A stretch of 64,000 bases of DNA from Carnegiea gigantea (lineage: Eukaryota > Streptophyta > Magnoliopsida > Caryophyllales > Cactaceae): assembly GCA_029747015.1 (NCBI GenBank), contig JAKOGI010000145.1, positions 617,501 through 681,500 of the forward strand, read 5' to 3'. Under the pieces are notes generated by a model. That model was not told the DNA's origin and searched no databases. It was given only the letters and a program-made list of their open reading frames with translations. This document shows positions 34,901 through 47,517 of the stretch, piece by piece. The position numbers and the translations under genes are program-made. Positions within the stretch are counted from its first letter, which is position 1; each line of letters starts with the position of its first letter.

Positions 34901-35320
34901 ATTCTCCATGCATATAGACCATAAGCCAATCTTATTCAAAATAAATGTTTACTTGGTTTCCATTGATAAATTGAATAGGACATACACTTATCAGAAGATT
35001 GGGCCTATATGCAGCTATCATGGTGAAAAGGTAATCCATACACAATGTGAAGTAGCACTAACAATCTCACTGCATGAGTAATCTATATTAAAAAGATATT
35101 ATTGAACAATGAGAATAACTGTGCGAAGCACTCTATTCTGATAATCCACTAAAATTTTGGAACAAAGATAAGAAATTTGCAAACATTGCTTAGTTAAATC
35201 CAATTCTGTTATCCAAGTTAAGCAAATGGTATACGCACACCTAGATATCCAAAAATTTAATAAACAAATCAAAGAAGTTTTGGATAAAGGATTAATCAAT
35301 AATAGTAAAAGTCTTTACAC
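31950..35320 (+). mobile_element. Endogenous pararetrovirus (Caulimoviridae), left part, decayed
   Basis: An AT-rich, stop-riddled region carries caulimovirid hallmarks in one direction: a capsid-like Lys/Glu-rich stretch (about 32280-33300), a degenerate nucleocapsid zinc knuckle (33393-33440; the first and last Cys are kept, an inner Cys and the His are Tyr), a movement-protein core (33745-34060) and, at 35225-35320, the segment just before the RT core. It breaks off at 35320 where a non-autonomous LTR element is inserted and resumes at 42060. The order capsid, movement, RT resembles cavemovirus/solendovirus-like genomes; this placement is tentative. Numerous stops and frameshifts show it is an inactive fossil. 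Confidence 0.75.
33745..34060 (+). pseudogene. Pararetroviral movement protein remnant
   Basis: The translation keeps the 30K-superfamily caulimovirid landmarks: a YIHVGSVQV-like segment, then a CDIRHTKF-like segment, then an NLCNGLVGF/GYYVSLKD-like segment, in the right order and spacing. Intact relatives move virus through plasmodesmata. The frame contains stops and at least one frame change, and no start is visible, so no protein is made. Confidence 0.65.
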
Positions 35321-36496
35321 TGTTGTGATTTCTATAAAGATTAGTTTTAACTGCAAGGCCGTGGCTCTTGTCGTAGCACCTAGGGGTCGATCCACATGGA
35401 TAGATATGAAATTTAGGTTGCTAATGTTGTCTAAACTGTTACTGCAAGGATGAACAACAAAATTCTAAACTGATAATTACAAACTAAAGTTAACAATATC
35501 ATTCAATAAAGAAAGAGACTAAACTAACCCGCTGTTGGAAAGATAAGAAATTACGAAATTTAAAATAAACTAAGTAAACAAATACTAACAGAATCCATAT
35601 GCCCAAAAGTAGGTTCGAACTCATAGTAGAATCAACTCAGGGAATATATCAATCAAACCATAGAACCAAATAGAGTAAGGACAAGTAATTGCAAACCTAA
35701 AATTCTTGGATACTTGAACAACTCAAAACGTAGAACTAAACCTCAAAATCGCAATAGAAAGAATCCAATATGAAACTCGAACTAATTTCTTTGTGTCAAT
35801 CGAATCTAATTTTTCAACCTTCACCAAACAGTATCATCTTAGAATTCAATTACACAAACTAAGATAAAAATTACTGAATCTAAAAAACAACAGGAAGAAG
35901 AAAATGAAAACTACTACTACCCTCTGCTCCCTCCAACTGAACTCAAAGACCTCCAATTTGTAGTCAAATTTGCAACCTCTTTACAGCCTCATTAATTCTT
36001 GAATTAATCTTCAGCATTTTCAATTCTATAACCGCCATGCCCAATTGATGAGAAAGGAGAAAAAGTAATGGTCTAGTTGATGATAAAGAATAGAAGACTT
36101 AATTGGGCAAATTAATAAGAATTAAGGAGAGTGATTAAGGAGAAGCTAAGTGGACGTGGGGAATGTCGTAGATTTCTTTATGGGCAGGAAAATGAAACAG
36201 GGAAAGGGGGTGGACTCGGCTGGAAAGGAGAAAAGAAGACTAGGTTGCGGAAGAGAGAAGGGGGCAAGCGCGAAATGGGTCGAGGCTTCGCATGGTTTGG
36301 ATTTTCTTTTCTCTTCTTTCTTATCCTCTTCAATCTGATTCAACCTTTGATTAATTGGATCAAATTATTTATTTTCCTCCAAATTTTCAATTCCTACAAA
36401 ATAAACAAAAGCATATTAAAATCCTAAGTAAATCATTTATTTTGAGTAATATTAGATAACAAAGGGATCTAAAATAACGTAGTTTTGGGTTGAACA
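35321..36496 (-). repeat. 3' LTR of old non-autonomous element
   Basis: Pairs with 40896-42059. Clear similarity runs through the whole length, with many substitutions and small indels, so the insertion is old compared with the intronic gypsy element. Confidence 0.85.
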
Positions 36497-36514
36497 AATA
36501 CCTCCGCACCTAAA

Positions 36515-36536
36515 ATTTGCTCGTCTTCGAGTAAAA
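36515..36536 (-). other. Decayed pre-PPT stem-loop
   Basis: On the + strand ATTTGCTCG, loop TCTT, CGAGTAAAA; the 9-bp stem is interrupted by two mismatches. It lies about 18 bases inside the 3' LTR, next to the purine tract GGTGCGGAGGTATT (minus strand). It is homologous to the perfect hairpin at 50762-50783. Confidence 0.6.
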
Positions 36537-38689
36537 TAAAACTAAAAAATTCTAGAAAAGAAAATAAAATTCTAACTCACTTTCGTAGGAATCATGGTTG
36601 CACTTAGCATATACAACAAGCCCTTTAAACCCCTATGTTACCCCTAGTAGACAAGGAAGGTCTCGTAAGGGTCTGTAGAAGATATACCCATAAATCTAAA
36701 AAATAAAACCCAAAAGTAAAAAACGAAAATCTTTTTGTTTTTTTTTTCAAAAACTTATATATATAACATCAGGGAAAATATATACATTCTAATCAACCAC
36801 ATTACTCAAGCAACCAAAGCACTACATCACGTATAAACGCAATGTACACATCAAGAAACCCATAATCCCCCACTGATGACATCTATACACAATCTTTTAC
36901 CCAACTTAGAAATTATGTACAAGTATGACTAGTAGAACCTCATTTTAGGGAAATATAGAGCACTCCCACTCATGTGTTTAAAACATAATAAGGTTTACTC
37001 TATTCTCGTCCAATCAAACAAATTGCCATAGGTTTGGTAAGATTCTCAATTCTTCGCCACTAAAATGCAATATGCAAAATAATAATCAAGAGGACCTTTG
37101 GGGGTTGTAATGGAGCTAAGGGTTGAGGTAAGAGAGGGACAATTGATTTAGGAAATAAGGAGCTAAAAGCCAAAGCTAATGAGCAATCAACACTTACACC
37201 AATTATAATAAGCACTAACTCTCTCAAAACATAAAATAAAAACACACCTCAATTAAATTGGACCACTAAAATAAGTCATTGAGTATATATAATAATACAT
37301 CCATGCTAAACACTCTTATCCGCAACTCTTCTTTTTTTTTTTTTGAAAATTTTGAGATTTTTCAACTTCTTTTTCATTTTTCCTTGGAAACTTTTTTCCA
37401 TTTGTTTTTTGTTTCATTTTTCTTGCCTTTTTTTCTCTTTTTTTTTTCAAGAAGAAAATGAATGAATGGCATATACGAGAGTAATACAACTCAATTCCCA
37501 ATGATCACCATGATACATCCACTCATATACCAAAATCAACCATCAAATTCATCAAATATCCAAAAGTTACCTAGTAAATAATGAAGTGTTGCCCTACTAA
37601 CTTTGGCTTAGAGGCAGAAAATATGTTTAGGCCAAAAGCTAAAATAAAAGGTTCACAACAAAAATGGTCAAGTCTCAAAAGGACTAACAAAGGGTAAAAC
37701 ATTCTAAACAAGGATGGCAATTTGGCTATGTGACTCACAAAAACAAATGAATGCTTCTATGACCTTATCATAATACATATGCTAAATGTGATTTCAAAGA
37801 GAATCAAAGTAAATTCTAGATATGCAATCATGGCAGTGATACACGTGAAATAAAAATGTGAGACTAAAATGATGAATTCATCTTTAAGGCTCAAATTCTC
37901 ACGGGTTCATATACCAAAGTCAAGCTTGTTTAGAAATGATGTCGGGGGTTAGGATCACATACAAACATCATACTTTAGGACTAAGTTTTATCAATGCATA
38001 CTATATCTATGTACAATCTAATCCTCAAGTACAAGAGAATATAGTCAATCAGAAATAGCACATATATTCCCCAAAATAAAGCAAAAATCTTTTTGGAATT
38101 TTCAAAGTTTTTCATTTTTTTTTTAAATTTTCAAAGTTTCCCCACCCTCACACCTAAATCTCACAATGCCCTTATTGGGAGTAAAAGGAAATATAAAACA
38201 GAAAATAAAAACAAAGAAGAAAAACATATATACACAAGAAAAGAAAACCCAAAAGGGAGAAAATTATAAGAACCTAAAAATCAAATGAAAATAATAAAAT
38301 TAAAATAAAGAAACAAATATATACCCAAAAAAAAACAAAACAAAAAGAGAAGAAAAGGAGCGATTATACCAGGTCAGGTGTTGATTTATACCTAAGCCAT
38401 AGCATCCTGAAATATGTTCAACTAGAGGCTCATGGAGCACCGGCCACTTCATATCAAGCGGAACATTACTACTCAAATCAAAACCCATTAGAGCATGTAG
38501 TAGCTTATCAAATAGGCAAGAACAACTCTTAATAATATTGAGGCAATGAAAATTAAAGAGTTGATGTCAGAAAAAGTACATCCTCCATGTCAATGCGGCA
38601 CAAGTAAGGGCTCGTTTTAACTTATCAAATTGATGGGCCCAAACATCAAACATGCAGACATACGTAAAAGTAACCAGCATATAGGTCAT

Positions 38690-39800
38690 CAGCCTAGACA
38701 TGTGATCATCATGAACAAACTGTTTAGACAAATCGGGTTATGAGTCTGGTCGAAATCGGCAACCATGGGCATTAAAAGTCTCAGACTCTGAAAGTTCGTA
38801 CTCATGAGATTCAAAGAGGAGGTCAGTAATGATACGATCAAAAGAGAAAGATTTATATTCAACACAAAAGTCTTCATCAAAACTTTCATTGATATCAAAC
38901 CCACATGAAAAAGGTTCATATTGGATAGAGAAAAAATCATCACTTAATTCCAAATTAATGGGCTCAACTACCTCTGTATGTGACTCTTGGAAACAAATAG
39001 CTTCTGACTCATCATGATGCTTAACTTCAGATGTAATGCTCATATCTAACTCACTAGAATTCTCAAAGTCTTCACCCTCCTCAAACTCACAAGAATGATT
39101 TAAAGAGGTGGGCGGGTCGGCAAAAATTAGGACATCATCAATGACATCCTTTTGTGAGCTAGTATGGGGTGAAAAGTCAGGTGATAAAGACATAAGGAGA
39201 TCACTCTCTTGTTCTAGGTTAAGCAAAGGCATAACATCTTACAAATTAGACCTAGATTGATAAGAGAGTTCAAAGTCATCATAAAGACTAACTTCAGAGT
39301 CAGGAGATCCTAAACTAGAGTCAGGCTCATGCAAATTAGTATCCTCCCTACTATGACTGAAACAGTGAGAATATTCAGCAATTCTCTCTTTCATTGTCTC
39401 TATTATTTTAGCAGTCAATTCATTTAATGTCTTTTCAACACTTACACATGTAGTATCAATATAATCACGATATGGACAATTATGAGTATCATAATCAGAA
39501 GACTCACATTACTCACACAAAATAGGAGGCACACAAGAGTAAGATGGGTCATATGAGTTTCTAAAGTGATCCCGATAGTAAGCATTAGTATGAAAAGCAT
39601 ATTCACCATGAGTGGGGTATCCTAAGATGCTTCTAGCTTGTTCAAGCTCATAAGTATCCTAAGCTAATTTTTCAAAGAAATCCCATAACTTATCTTAAGT
39701 TCTAGTTGATAATCCTAGTACATCTCTAAGACAAATAAACTCAACATAACCCGAGATGCAGAATTCAAACCCACAATAATGACCACACAAATTTTTCATT
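38690..39800 (-). pseudogene. Gag-like ORF of the non-autonomous element, broken
   Basis: Minus-strand reading keeps landmarks of the 481-codon ORF at 52172-53617: a WDFFEKLA-DTYELE segment (near 39650-39690), a zinc-knuckle relic at 39484-39525 (first Cys, a stop, then Cys and final Cys; His replaced by Tyr) and a long acidic tail, of which 164 codons stay open (38738-39232). Stops and frame changes inactivate it. Confidence 0.6.
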
Positions 39801-40895
39801 TTTCAAAATTTTGATTCAATTGAGCACAATAATCATTAAGTCTCAAAAGATAACTCCAGAAATGTTCATGCTTGAATTGTTGGAAATTAAAAACTGGCAT
39901 TCTTGAAATGTTTTTTTTTGTCCAATTTTAAGAATTTTTAAATTTTTTTAAATTTTAAATTTTTCTCTTTTTTAAAGATTTTTTTAAAAAGAATGAAAAT
40001 GTTTCTAGGACACTAGTTACAAACTAATGACTAAAACAAAAACAGGATACTTAAATAATAAACTAACAAAAATAAAACTATAGTACCAAAAGAAAAGGAA
40101 AACCAAAAAGATTTAAACATCAAGGAGTGACCCAACACACAAAATAAAAAATAGGCACACAAACAAAGCATGCACACTGTTTTCTTTTTCTGATTTTTCT
40201 TTAAACACACACAAAATAGAAAAAATGAAAACCAAAAACAAGACAAAAACTAAAAATAAAATAAAATAGAAAATGAAACTGCTAAAATCAGAACTCTGTA
40301 CATAATGAATTCAACACAATCACAAGGAACATAAATATATTTTTTCCAATTTTTTTCTATCCCTCAACTGTGCAGAAAATTACAAACAGAAAATTAGTTC
40401 TAAAAATCACAGAAAATTCCAAACAGTCCTAAACATTTTAGAAAAATTCACACAGACTCTAAACTTATACTGAATCCATGAAAAATATCAGCAACAAAAT
40501 TTAGACCAGATCCACTATGAAAAGTTCGAATAGAATTTGAAAATGATGAAAATCCTGCACTGATGTTGCTTTTTTTATGTTCAGTTCTGCCTTTTTTTTT
40601 TTTTTTGCTGCACATAAACCATATTGGGTTAGTACTGTTTTTTTAGCAATAAATAACCTCTAAAAATCAAAATGAAACTGGTCTAAACAAAAATCAAAAT
40701 ACTAACTTAATTCAAACATAAAAAATAATCTAAACCAAATTACTAAAACTAAATAAAAACTCAATCAAAATCAAAAATCACAATTTGAATTCTCCAACTA
40801 AGGGACTTCTCTTGTAAAACTAAAACAAAAACAACTCAAACAACTTGACGCAACCAAATTTCACAAAATCATCATCTGTAATGGTACCAAAAACT

Positions 40896-42059
40896 TGTTG
40901 TGATTTTTATAAAGATTAGTTTTAACCGTAAGTGCACGGCTCTCGTCGTAACACTTAGGGGTCCATCCACAGGGATGGATATGAAATTCAGGTTGCTAAT
41001 GTTGTCTAAATTGTTACTGCAAGGATGAACAACAAAATTCTAGACTGATAATTAAAAACTAAAGTTAACAATATCATTCAATAAAGAAAGGGACTAAACT
41101 AACCCACTGTTGGAAAGATAAAAAATTACGAAATTTAAAATCAACTAAGCAAACAAATACTAACAGGATCCATATACCCAAAAGTAGATTCGAATTCTTA
41201 GTGGAATCAACTCAGGGAATATATCAATCAAACCATAGAACCAAAGAAGAGTACGGACAAGTAATTGCAAACCTGAAATTCTTGGATATTTGAACAACTT
41301 AAAATGTAGAATTGAGCCTCAAAATCGCAATAGAAAGAATCCAATATGAAACTCGCACGAACTAATTTCTTTGTGACAATCGAATCTAATTTTTCATTCT
41401 TTACCAAATAGTATCATCTTAGAATCTAATTATACAAACTAAGAACAAAATTATTGAATCTAAAAAACAATAGGAAGAAGAAAATGAAAACTACTACTAC
41501 CCTCTGCTCCCTCCAACTGAACTCAAAGACCTCCAATTTATAGTCAAATTTGCAACATCTTTGTAGCCCCATTAATTCTTGAATTAATCTTCAGCGTTTT
41601 CAATTATATAACCGCCATGCCCAATTGATGAGAAAGGAGAAAAAGTAACGATCTGGTTCATGATGAAGAATAAAGGAATTAATTGGGCAAATTAAAAAGA
41701 ATTAAGGAGAAGCCAAGTTGGGGGGGGATATGTCGCAGATCTCTTTATGGGTAGGAAAATGAAGCAGGGGAAGGGGTGGACTCGGCTGGAAAGGAGAAAA
41801 GAAGACTAGGCTACGGAAGAGAGAAGGGGGCAAGTGCAAAATGGGTCAAGGCTTCGCATGGATTGGATTTTCCTTTTTCTTCTTTCTTATCCTCTTCAAT
41901 CTGAACCAACCTTTGATTAATTGGATCAAATTATTTATTTTCCTCCAAATTTCCAATTCCTACAAAATAAACAAAAGCACATTAAGATCCTAAATCATGT
42001 ATTCTGAGCAAATATTAGACAATAAAGGGATATAAAATAACATAGTTTTAGGTTGAACA
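40896..42059 (-). repeat. 5' LTR of old non-autonomous element
   Basis: 1164 bp, TGTTGTGATT...GGTTGAACA. On the minus strand its end is followed by AGTTTTTGGTACCATTAC, the decayed tRNA-Asp primer-binding site. Confidence 0.85.
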
Positions 42060-43100
42060 CACACCAATTTTGGTTTCTTGGCGAGAAATCATGCTGAAGA
42101 AAAAAGGTGAAAGGTTAAAATAGTAATCAATTACCAAAAAAATATGGTCTTTGATAGTTATTATATTCCTAACTAACTAGTCCTTTTCAATAGAATTCAA
42201 GAAGTCTATGGGTGCTCGAAGATGGATTGTAAAAGCAAATACTAGAAGATAAAAGTGAATGAAGAAAGTATTCCTTTAATCACTTTTTGTGGCCCCCAAG
42301 GGCATTGTGAATGGATAGTGATGCTGTTTGATCTTAAAAAATGCATCTCACATATTTCAAAGAAGAATGGATTATATCTTCAAAGATCTCAGTCACTATT
42401 GTCTTGTTTAAATTCTTGATATTCTTATCTTTTCTAAGGCCATAGAATAGCACAAATATGATGTTTAACCTAACACCCAAAGATGACTTGATCATGATAT
42501 TGTCCTTGATAAGAACAAATGCATTTATGCTGCACAAGAAATAGAGTTTTTAGGTCTAGAAATAAAAACTGGATAAATCCTTCTATAAAATCATATTTTA
42601 GAAAAAAAAAATAAAAAATCTTCCTGAGAAGATTGAAGATAAAAAGCAACTAGAAAGATTTTTTGGATGTTTTACCTATGCTTTAGATTTCATTAACAAT
42701 TTAGCTAAATTAAGAACAACATTGTAGCAAAAACTCAAGAAAGAATTAAGTTGGACATAGACCCCTAGTGATTTAATAATTGTTCAAAAGTTCAAAAAGA
42801 TGTGCAAAAATCTTCTTGTTCTTAACTTGCCTAATGAAGAAGATGATTTGATTCTTGAGATACATACCATTAATGACTACTGGAGTGCAATACTCAATAT
42901 CAAAGGAGAAAAACATCTCAAATATTGCAGAGAAAGTTTTAATAAAGCACAATGTAACTATTCTACAATGGAAAAACAAATCCTTCCAGACATAAGAGAA
43001 TTGAAAAGTTCTTAATTTTTTAGCCCCAAAATCTTTTTGAATTTGAACTGATTGAAAAGGAATACATGATTTTGTAGAAAAGAATTTATCAGATACGCAA
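42060..43100 (+). pseudogene. Pararetroviral RT and RNase H remnant (right part)
   Basis: Continues the caulimovirid copy interrupted at 35320. Landmarks in order: an RNHAEEKR-like segment at 42085-42110, an INYQK-like segment, an FCGPQGHCEWIVM-like segment (about 42285-42325), the palm region around 42390-42430 with the catalytic motif altered, and an RNase H segment at 42800-43015. Several stops and frame changes are present and catalytic Asp residues are lost, so it is inactive. The reading frame across the LTR-element insertion is consistent with a single ancestral copy. Confidence 0.75.
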
Positions 43101-43199
43101 GTGTAAGGAGAACTCCTGCGTTGACAATTGTAGCTTAATTAGTTTTCTTTCTCTATTGAACATATACCAGGATTGAATAATTCTCTTGTAGATAGTTTA

Positions 43200-44092
43200 A
43201 CTCGAGAGTTTGCCAATGATGATCATTAGAGTAAAACTTCTGTCAAAAAATGAGAAAACATGTTCAGTCACCAAAAGTGATTGAATTGATGCTTCAAATT
43301 ACTTAATGTTTACTCGTAATTGAGATTATTTTTATATTTTATTAGAAATTTGTGTGTTTGTGTATGGAATAATGATTTGATGAAATATGAAGTCATTTTC
43401 TTGGCGTACTAGACTAATTGGAACAAATTTTAGAAAGCTGTAGCCAAGTGAAAATTGGCAATCAAGTGGATTCCAAGCAATTTCATAATTATGATGCCTT
43501 TCCTAAAATCGACCAAGAGTGGAGAACAAATAACCTACTCCAACTAGAATTTGCAAAGTAAATGACGGCTATCACCACTATAAAAGGAGGTCTTGGGTAC
43601 CATAATTCATCAATCAATTTTTCATCATCATAGCTTACATTTAAGTTTAGATTTTAGGTGCAGATTGGTTTGGTTTAATTCTCTCTTAAAACCTTTGCTT
43701 GAAATACTTAGATTTAATTCAAGTTTGAGTTTTTATCTATTCACTTAAGCTTTTAGTTTCTGCTTCCAAGTAGTTGGTAATTTCTTTTGTCTCTATCTCT
43801 CTCTCTCCCCCCCCTCCCCCCTCCTTCTTCTTGACTAAAGTTTACTGCTTTCTAAATCATTCTGTTGATTTACATGCTAGTAGTTTTTAAATTTTCAATC
43901 ACGTTAGATTAGGTTCAATTTCAATCACTTGAATGATTTTGTTTTGTTTGTTTATTGTTTTTAGTTTAATTAATATCGTAAGTTTTAATTTTAGTGGCCT
44001 AAATTTGACTCCATCCCTGTGGGGTCCTCAAGTACTACGACTGATAACCGTACACTTATGGTATAAGTGTATATCCTTTTATGATCATATCA
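43200..44092 (+). repeat. 5' LTR of old Athila element (left edge uncertain)
   Basis: The right edge is fixed by CA at 44091-44092 followed by AGTTTTTGGCATCGTTG, the tRNA-Asp primer-binding region. The left edge was not resolved; it must lie between the pararetroviral RNase H (to about 43015) and the TATA box at 43579. No second copy lies in the window for comparison. Confidence 0.55.
43579..43586 (+). promoter_or_regulatory. TATA box of old Athila LTR
   Basis: TATAAAAG in a CACTATAAAAGGAGG context about 510 bp before the LTR end, a typical place for the U3/R promoter. The element is dead as a protein coder, but the promoter sequence looks intact. Confidence 0.5.
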
Positions 44093-44098
44093 AGTTTT

Positions 44099-44118
44099 TG
44101 GCATCGTTGTTAGGGACT
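44099..44118 (+). other. Decayed tRNA-Asp primer-binding site
   Basis: TGGCATCGTTGTTAGGGACT, seven bases after the LTR end. It differs from the tRNA-Asp complement (TGGCGCCGTTGCCGGGGA) mostly by C-to-T and G-to-A changes, as expected for methylated, aging sequence. Confidence 0.8.
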
Positions 44119-44261
44119 CTGTCCTTTTTAATATCGGAACCAATATCTAGCCTGGGCTTTTCTTTTTCTTTCTATAGTTTTCCACTTTTCTTTATCCTTG
44201 TTAGAACCTGCTTTTGGCCAATATAGTTTTTGCTTCATATGCACTAGCGTACTCAAGGAAT

Positions 44262-45952
44262 CAAAACCTTGTTCCTTTCGACCTTGGGATTGAACCGACA
44301 GCATGTAAGCAAACTGACACAAGAAGGAAAAAGAAAGCAGAAGTTGTGATGGCCGGAAGAGAAAATAGAGTGTTACAAGATTATTGCCTACCGTAAGCAT
44401 CCAGTGTCACTTCATCCATTGTGAGCCGACAATCGAGGCAAACAATTTTGAGCTCCGACCAGCTCTAGTTACATTTGGAGAGAGGAACCAGTTTGGTGGA
44501 CATGCCATTAAAAATCCTAATGTGTATCCTTACAATTTCCTTGCCAAATGTGACATCATTAAGATTAGTGGAGTGTCTACAGATGGTATTTAACTATGGC
44601 TCTTTTCTTTCTCCTTGAAGGATCAAGCTAGTGATTGGCTGTAGAACAAGGAGCCAAATTCTTTCACTAAATAGGATGCCCTCTCCAAAGCCTTCCTCAG
44701 TAAATATTTTCCTCCTGAAAGACTGCAAAGTTGAAGGTGGGCATGCTTCATTTGCACAAGTTCATTGAGAGTCTTTTTATGAAGCTTTGGAGAGGTTCAA
44801 GGTTCTCTAATGATAGTGTCTGTACCATGGTGTTCTTGATGACTCCTAGTCAAATATTCCATAATGGACTCAACTAGTTATTAAAGATGTCTATAAATGT
44901 AGTGGTTGGAGGTGCTCTCATGGGAAGGTCTATAAAAGCAGCCAAAGCTTTATTGAAGGGGAAGGGCTATGATAATTACCAATGGTCCAATGAGAGAGCC
45001 GGTTTCAAAAAGGGTGCAACTATGATGCTAATGCAATGGATCTTCTAGCTAGAAAGGTTGATACACTCGCATAATGGTTTAATCGACTTTGTGCCCCTTA
45101 TTCCTGGGAGTTCTTTAAGCATGGTATATGAGGTTGGAGTTGTCTGTAAGATTTATGGTATTCATGGACATATGGTTATTGATTGTTGAACCAACTTCCA
45201 AGGACTTGAACACACCAATGTTCTCCAAAAACTCAACCTACAACCTCAAACAATACCCACTTAAACACGTACAAACCAAGATGGAGTAATCATCCAAATT
45301 TCTCCTGTAGGAACAACAATCCCTTGCCACTAAATGTTATGCAATCCCCAGGGTTCCAGTACAAAGTTCCTTACAATCCACCTTCTCAACCCACTTAACA
45401 AAAGTCTAACCTGGAGAGTCTTATGGAGCACTTCATTCAAACTCAAACCAAGACTAATGAAGCTCTTGATAAGTCAGTCAACAAGTTGACTTCTAAGTTC
45501 AAGACTATTTTTCCCCACCAGAAGATTATTGAGAATCAAATTACGTAAATTACACACCAAGTCATCTTTCTAGAGTAAAGGACATCTACTAGGTTAACCA
45601 AAGACAAATCCTAAAGGTAAGATGAATGTTATTACCTTGAGGAGTGAAAAATACTTGAGAAACTAGAGATTGTTAAGAAGTAGAAAAAGAGCAAGGTAAA
45701 GGCAATTACTACTGAGAATCCTAGAGAAAGGAGAAAGAAGTTGAGGAGCCCTAGGTTGAAGCCCAAGTAGAGAGTGCTCTTACACAAGTTAAGTCTTACT
45801 AACCTCCTATTCCTTATCCTTAACACCTTATTAAGGCTAGAGACAACAAGAAGTATGAAAGATTCTTAGAGATGTTAAGGATGCGGCACATCAACATCCC
45901 TTTCTTAGTGGTTGTCACCTACATGCCATCTTATGCCAAGTTCCTAAAGGAC
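44262..45952 (+). pseudogene. Old Athila gag, stop-riddled
   Basis: Parallels the younger gag at 47518-49259 segment by segment (IEANNFELRPALVTFGERNQ, NFLAKCDIIKISGVST, DQASDWL, SKAFLSKYFPPE) with many stops and frame changes. It ends at 45952 in a PSYAKFLKD segment, where the younger Athila is inserted. The same gene resumes at 60664 at the protease side. Confidence 0.85.
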
Positions 45953-47358
45953 TGATGAACCTCTATTTCGTACTATTTTTAGCCCCTATTTGACCCATTT
46001 TCTCCCCCTTTTTCACATTCAATTGCGTCAAGGGAGGGTCAAATCGGCCTCCTTTTGTGTACTTTTCACTCGTTTAACATCTTTCGATATTTTTCAGGAA
46101 CTTTATTGAAGAAACAGAAAGATGAACAATATTTAGCAGAAAGGAGTGCCAAAGAGGCCTGAAAAAGCTACGAAAAAGCGTCACACGGAAGTCCCGGAGA
46201 ATCGAACACACGCGACAGGGCAAACCACGAAGACCCGGCCAACCCGAACCGGCCGCCACATGGCACGGCCTGACCGTGCCACGTGGCACGACCGTGCCAC
46301 GTGGCCGGTTCTGTAAGTCGGTCTTGGGCGTTCCAGAATTTTGGCGCGGTGGTGCCGTGCCGTCTGGCACGACCCTACCACCCTTGTTCCGCGACGCGAC
46401 TTAAATTTTCCTTCGGGGCTGTTTTAAAGGGGTGTTTTTGGACGCTTAGTTTTACGTTTTAGTTTTCTCTCAAACTTTCTCTAGGCGACTCTTAGCTTTA
46501 TTTGGAGGTTTAAGTTTCTATTACTCTTAAATTACGTTATTCGATTGAAGTTGATTCCATCGTTAATTCATTCGATTTATTCCAGGTTCTTGCCCTCTTT
46601 CCTTCTCTTGCTTGTTTTTGATAGTTTCAGAGTTTGGTTATCATGTTTGTTGGATTGATTGTTGTGATTGTTGCATTAAACATAGTTGTAGGCTAAATCC
46701 TTCAACTTAGGTTGGGATTAACGCTGAATATGTATTGTTGAACTATGAACTAGCCCAATCCATGCTTTCCCTTTGTTTGTAATTGCGAATTCTACTTTGC
46801 GCGCCACCTATTCGATGAAATGCTCGAAAGAACATTCATCCTTTTTATTGGGGTTTAGGCGAGCGTTGAGAGACGGAACCTTTACCTAGTGCGACTTAGT
46901 ACACGATTAAGGTTTTAACATGAGAATAGTTAAGCTTTAATTGAGATTTGAGATTGTAGACCTTGTAATCCTTCGACTTTCAGTCCCATGAAAATAGGCG
47001 ACTAAGGTTCTAGGATTAGTCTTCGACCCTTGAGAGAGGGAGGAGATGGGCTTAATCGGCAATCTATCCATTCGTGATGCATGCTTAGGATTGTTTGATT
47101 GGGTTAGTATCTGATTCACTAGCATATTTGTGCCGTTAATTCCAACCTAGGTGCCTTCCATTCTGCTGTTTGATTCACTGTTTAATCGTCTAAATTCCTT
47201 AGTTTAATTCTCAAAAACCCCTTTTGTGATCACCTAACTTGAGTTGTCTAATTAGTTCCGGTAATTGAAGCCAAGTTCCCTGTGGATTCGACCTGTACTT
47301 ACCGGTTGCTAGCTACAGCTACGCCGTGCACTTGCAGTTATTGAGTAAAACGATAACA
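45953..47358 (+). repeat. 5' LTR of younger Athila derivative
   Basis: 1406 bp, TG...CA. Differs from the partner LTR by scattered substitutions and by one fewer GGCACGG/CCGTGCC unit (22 bp shorter overall). Confidence 0.9.
46262..46380. repeat. GGCACGG/CCGTGCC inverted-repeat array, Athila LTR copy 1
   Basis: Units such as GGCACGGCCTGACCGTGCC and GGCACGACCGTGCC joined by ACGT, which creates CACGTG (G-box) palindromes at the joints. The array begins about 310 bp into the LTR. Confidence 0.85.
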
Positions 47359-47364
47359 AGTTTT

Positions 47365-47383
47365 TGGCGTTGTTGCCGGGGAA
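47365..47383 (+). other. tRNA-Asp primer-binding site of younger Athila
   Basis: TGGCGTTGTTGCCGGGGAA, six bases after the LTR end. It matches the 3' end of tRNA-Asp except for CC-to-TT changes near the start. tRNA-Asp priming is characteristic of the Athila/Tat group. Confidence 0.88.
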
Positions 47384-47517
47384 CTTGCGCCCTTCAATAT
47401 TAGAATCGGTTAGCGGACTCTAGACTAGGCCTTTTCTTTTCCTGTTTCTCTCCTCTTCGTTTCCCCCTCCCCCATTTGTGCTTGAAACCGTTTACGCCCT
47501 GGTAGTGTGGGTTTTGT

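Larger units (their letters stand above)
35321..42059 (-). mobile_element. Old non-autonomous Athila-related LTR element inside the pararetrovirus
   Basis: LTRs at 35321-36496 (1176 bp) and 40896-42059 (1164 bp) start TGTTGTGATT and end GGTTGAACA. The flanks are TACAC and CACAC (4 of 5), an eroded target duplication. A tRNA-Asp-type primer-binding site, badly decayed (TGGTACCATTACAG), adjoins the right LTR, and a polypurine tract with hairpin adjoins the left one, so the element reads on the minus strand. The interior has no protease, RT or integrase, only remains of a gag-like ORF homologous to that at 52172-53617. Mobilisation by an autonomous Athila is inferred. Confidence 0.85.

Noticed and set aside
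43933..44226. 97-codon hydrophobic ORF
   Set aside because: Spans the LTR end and decayed primer-binding site of the old Athila; no family resemblance.
45948..45960. Target duplication for the younger Athila
   Set aside because: AGGAC on the left has no match after 60663; shifting the assumed LTR ends by several bases did not produce one.
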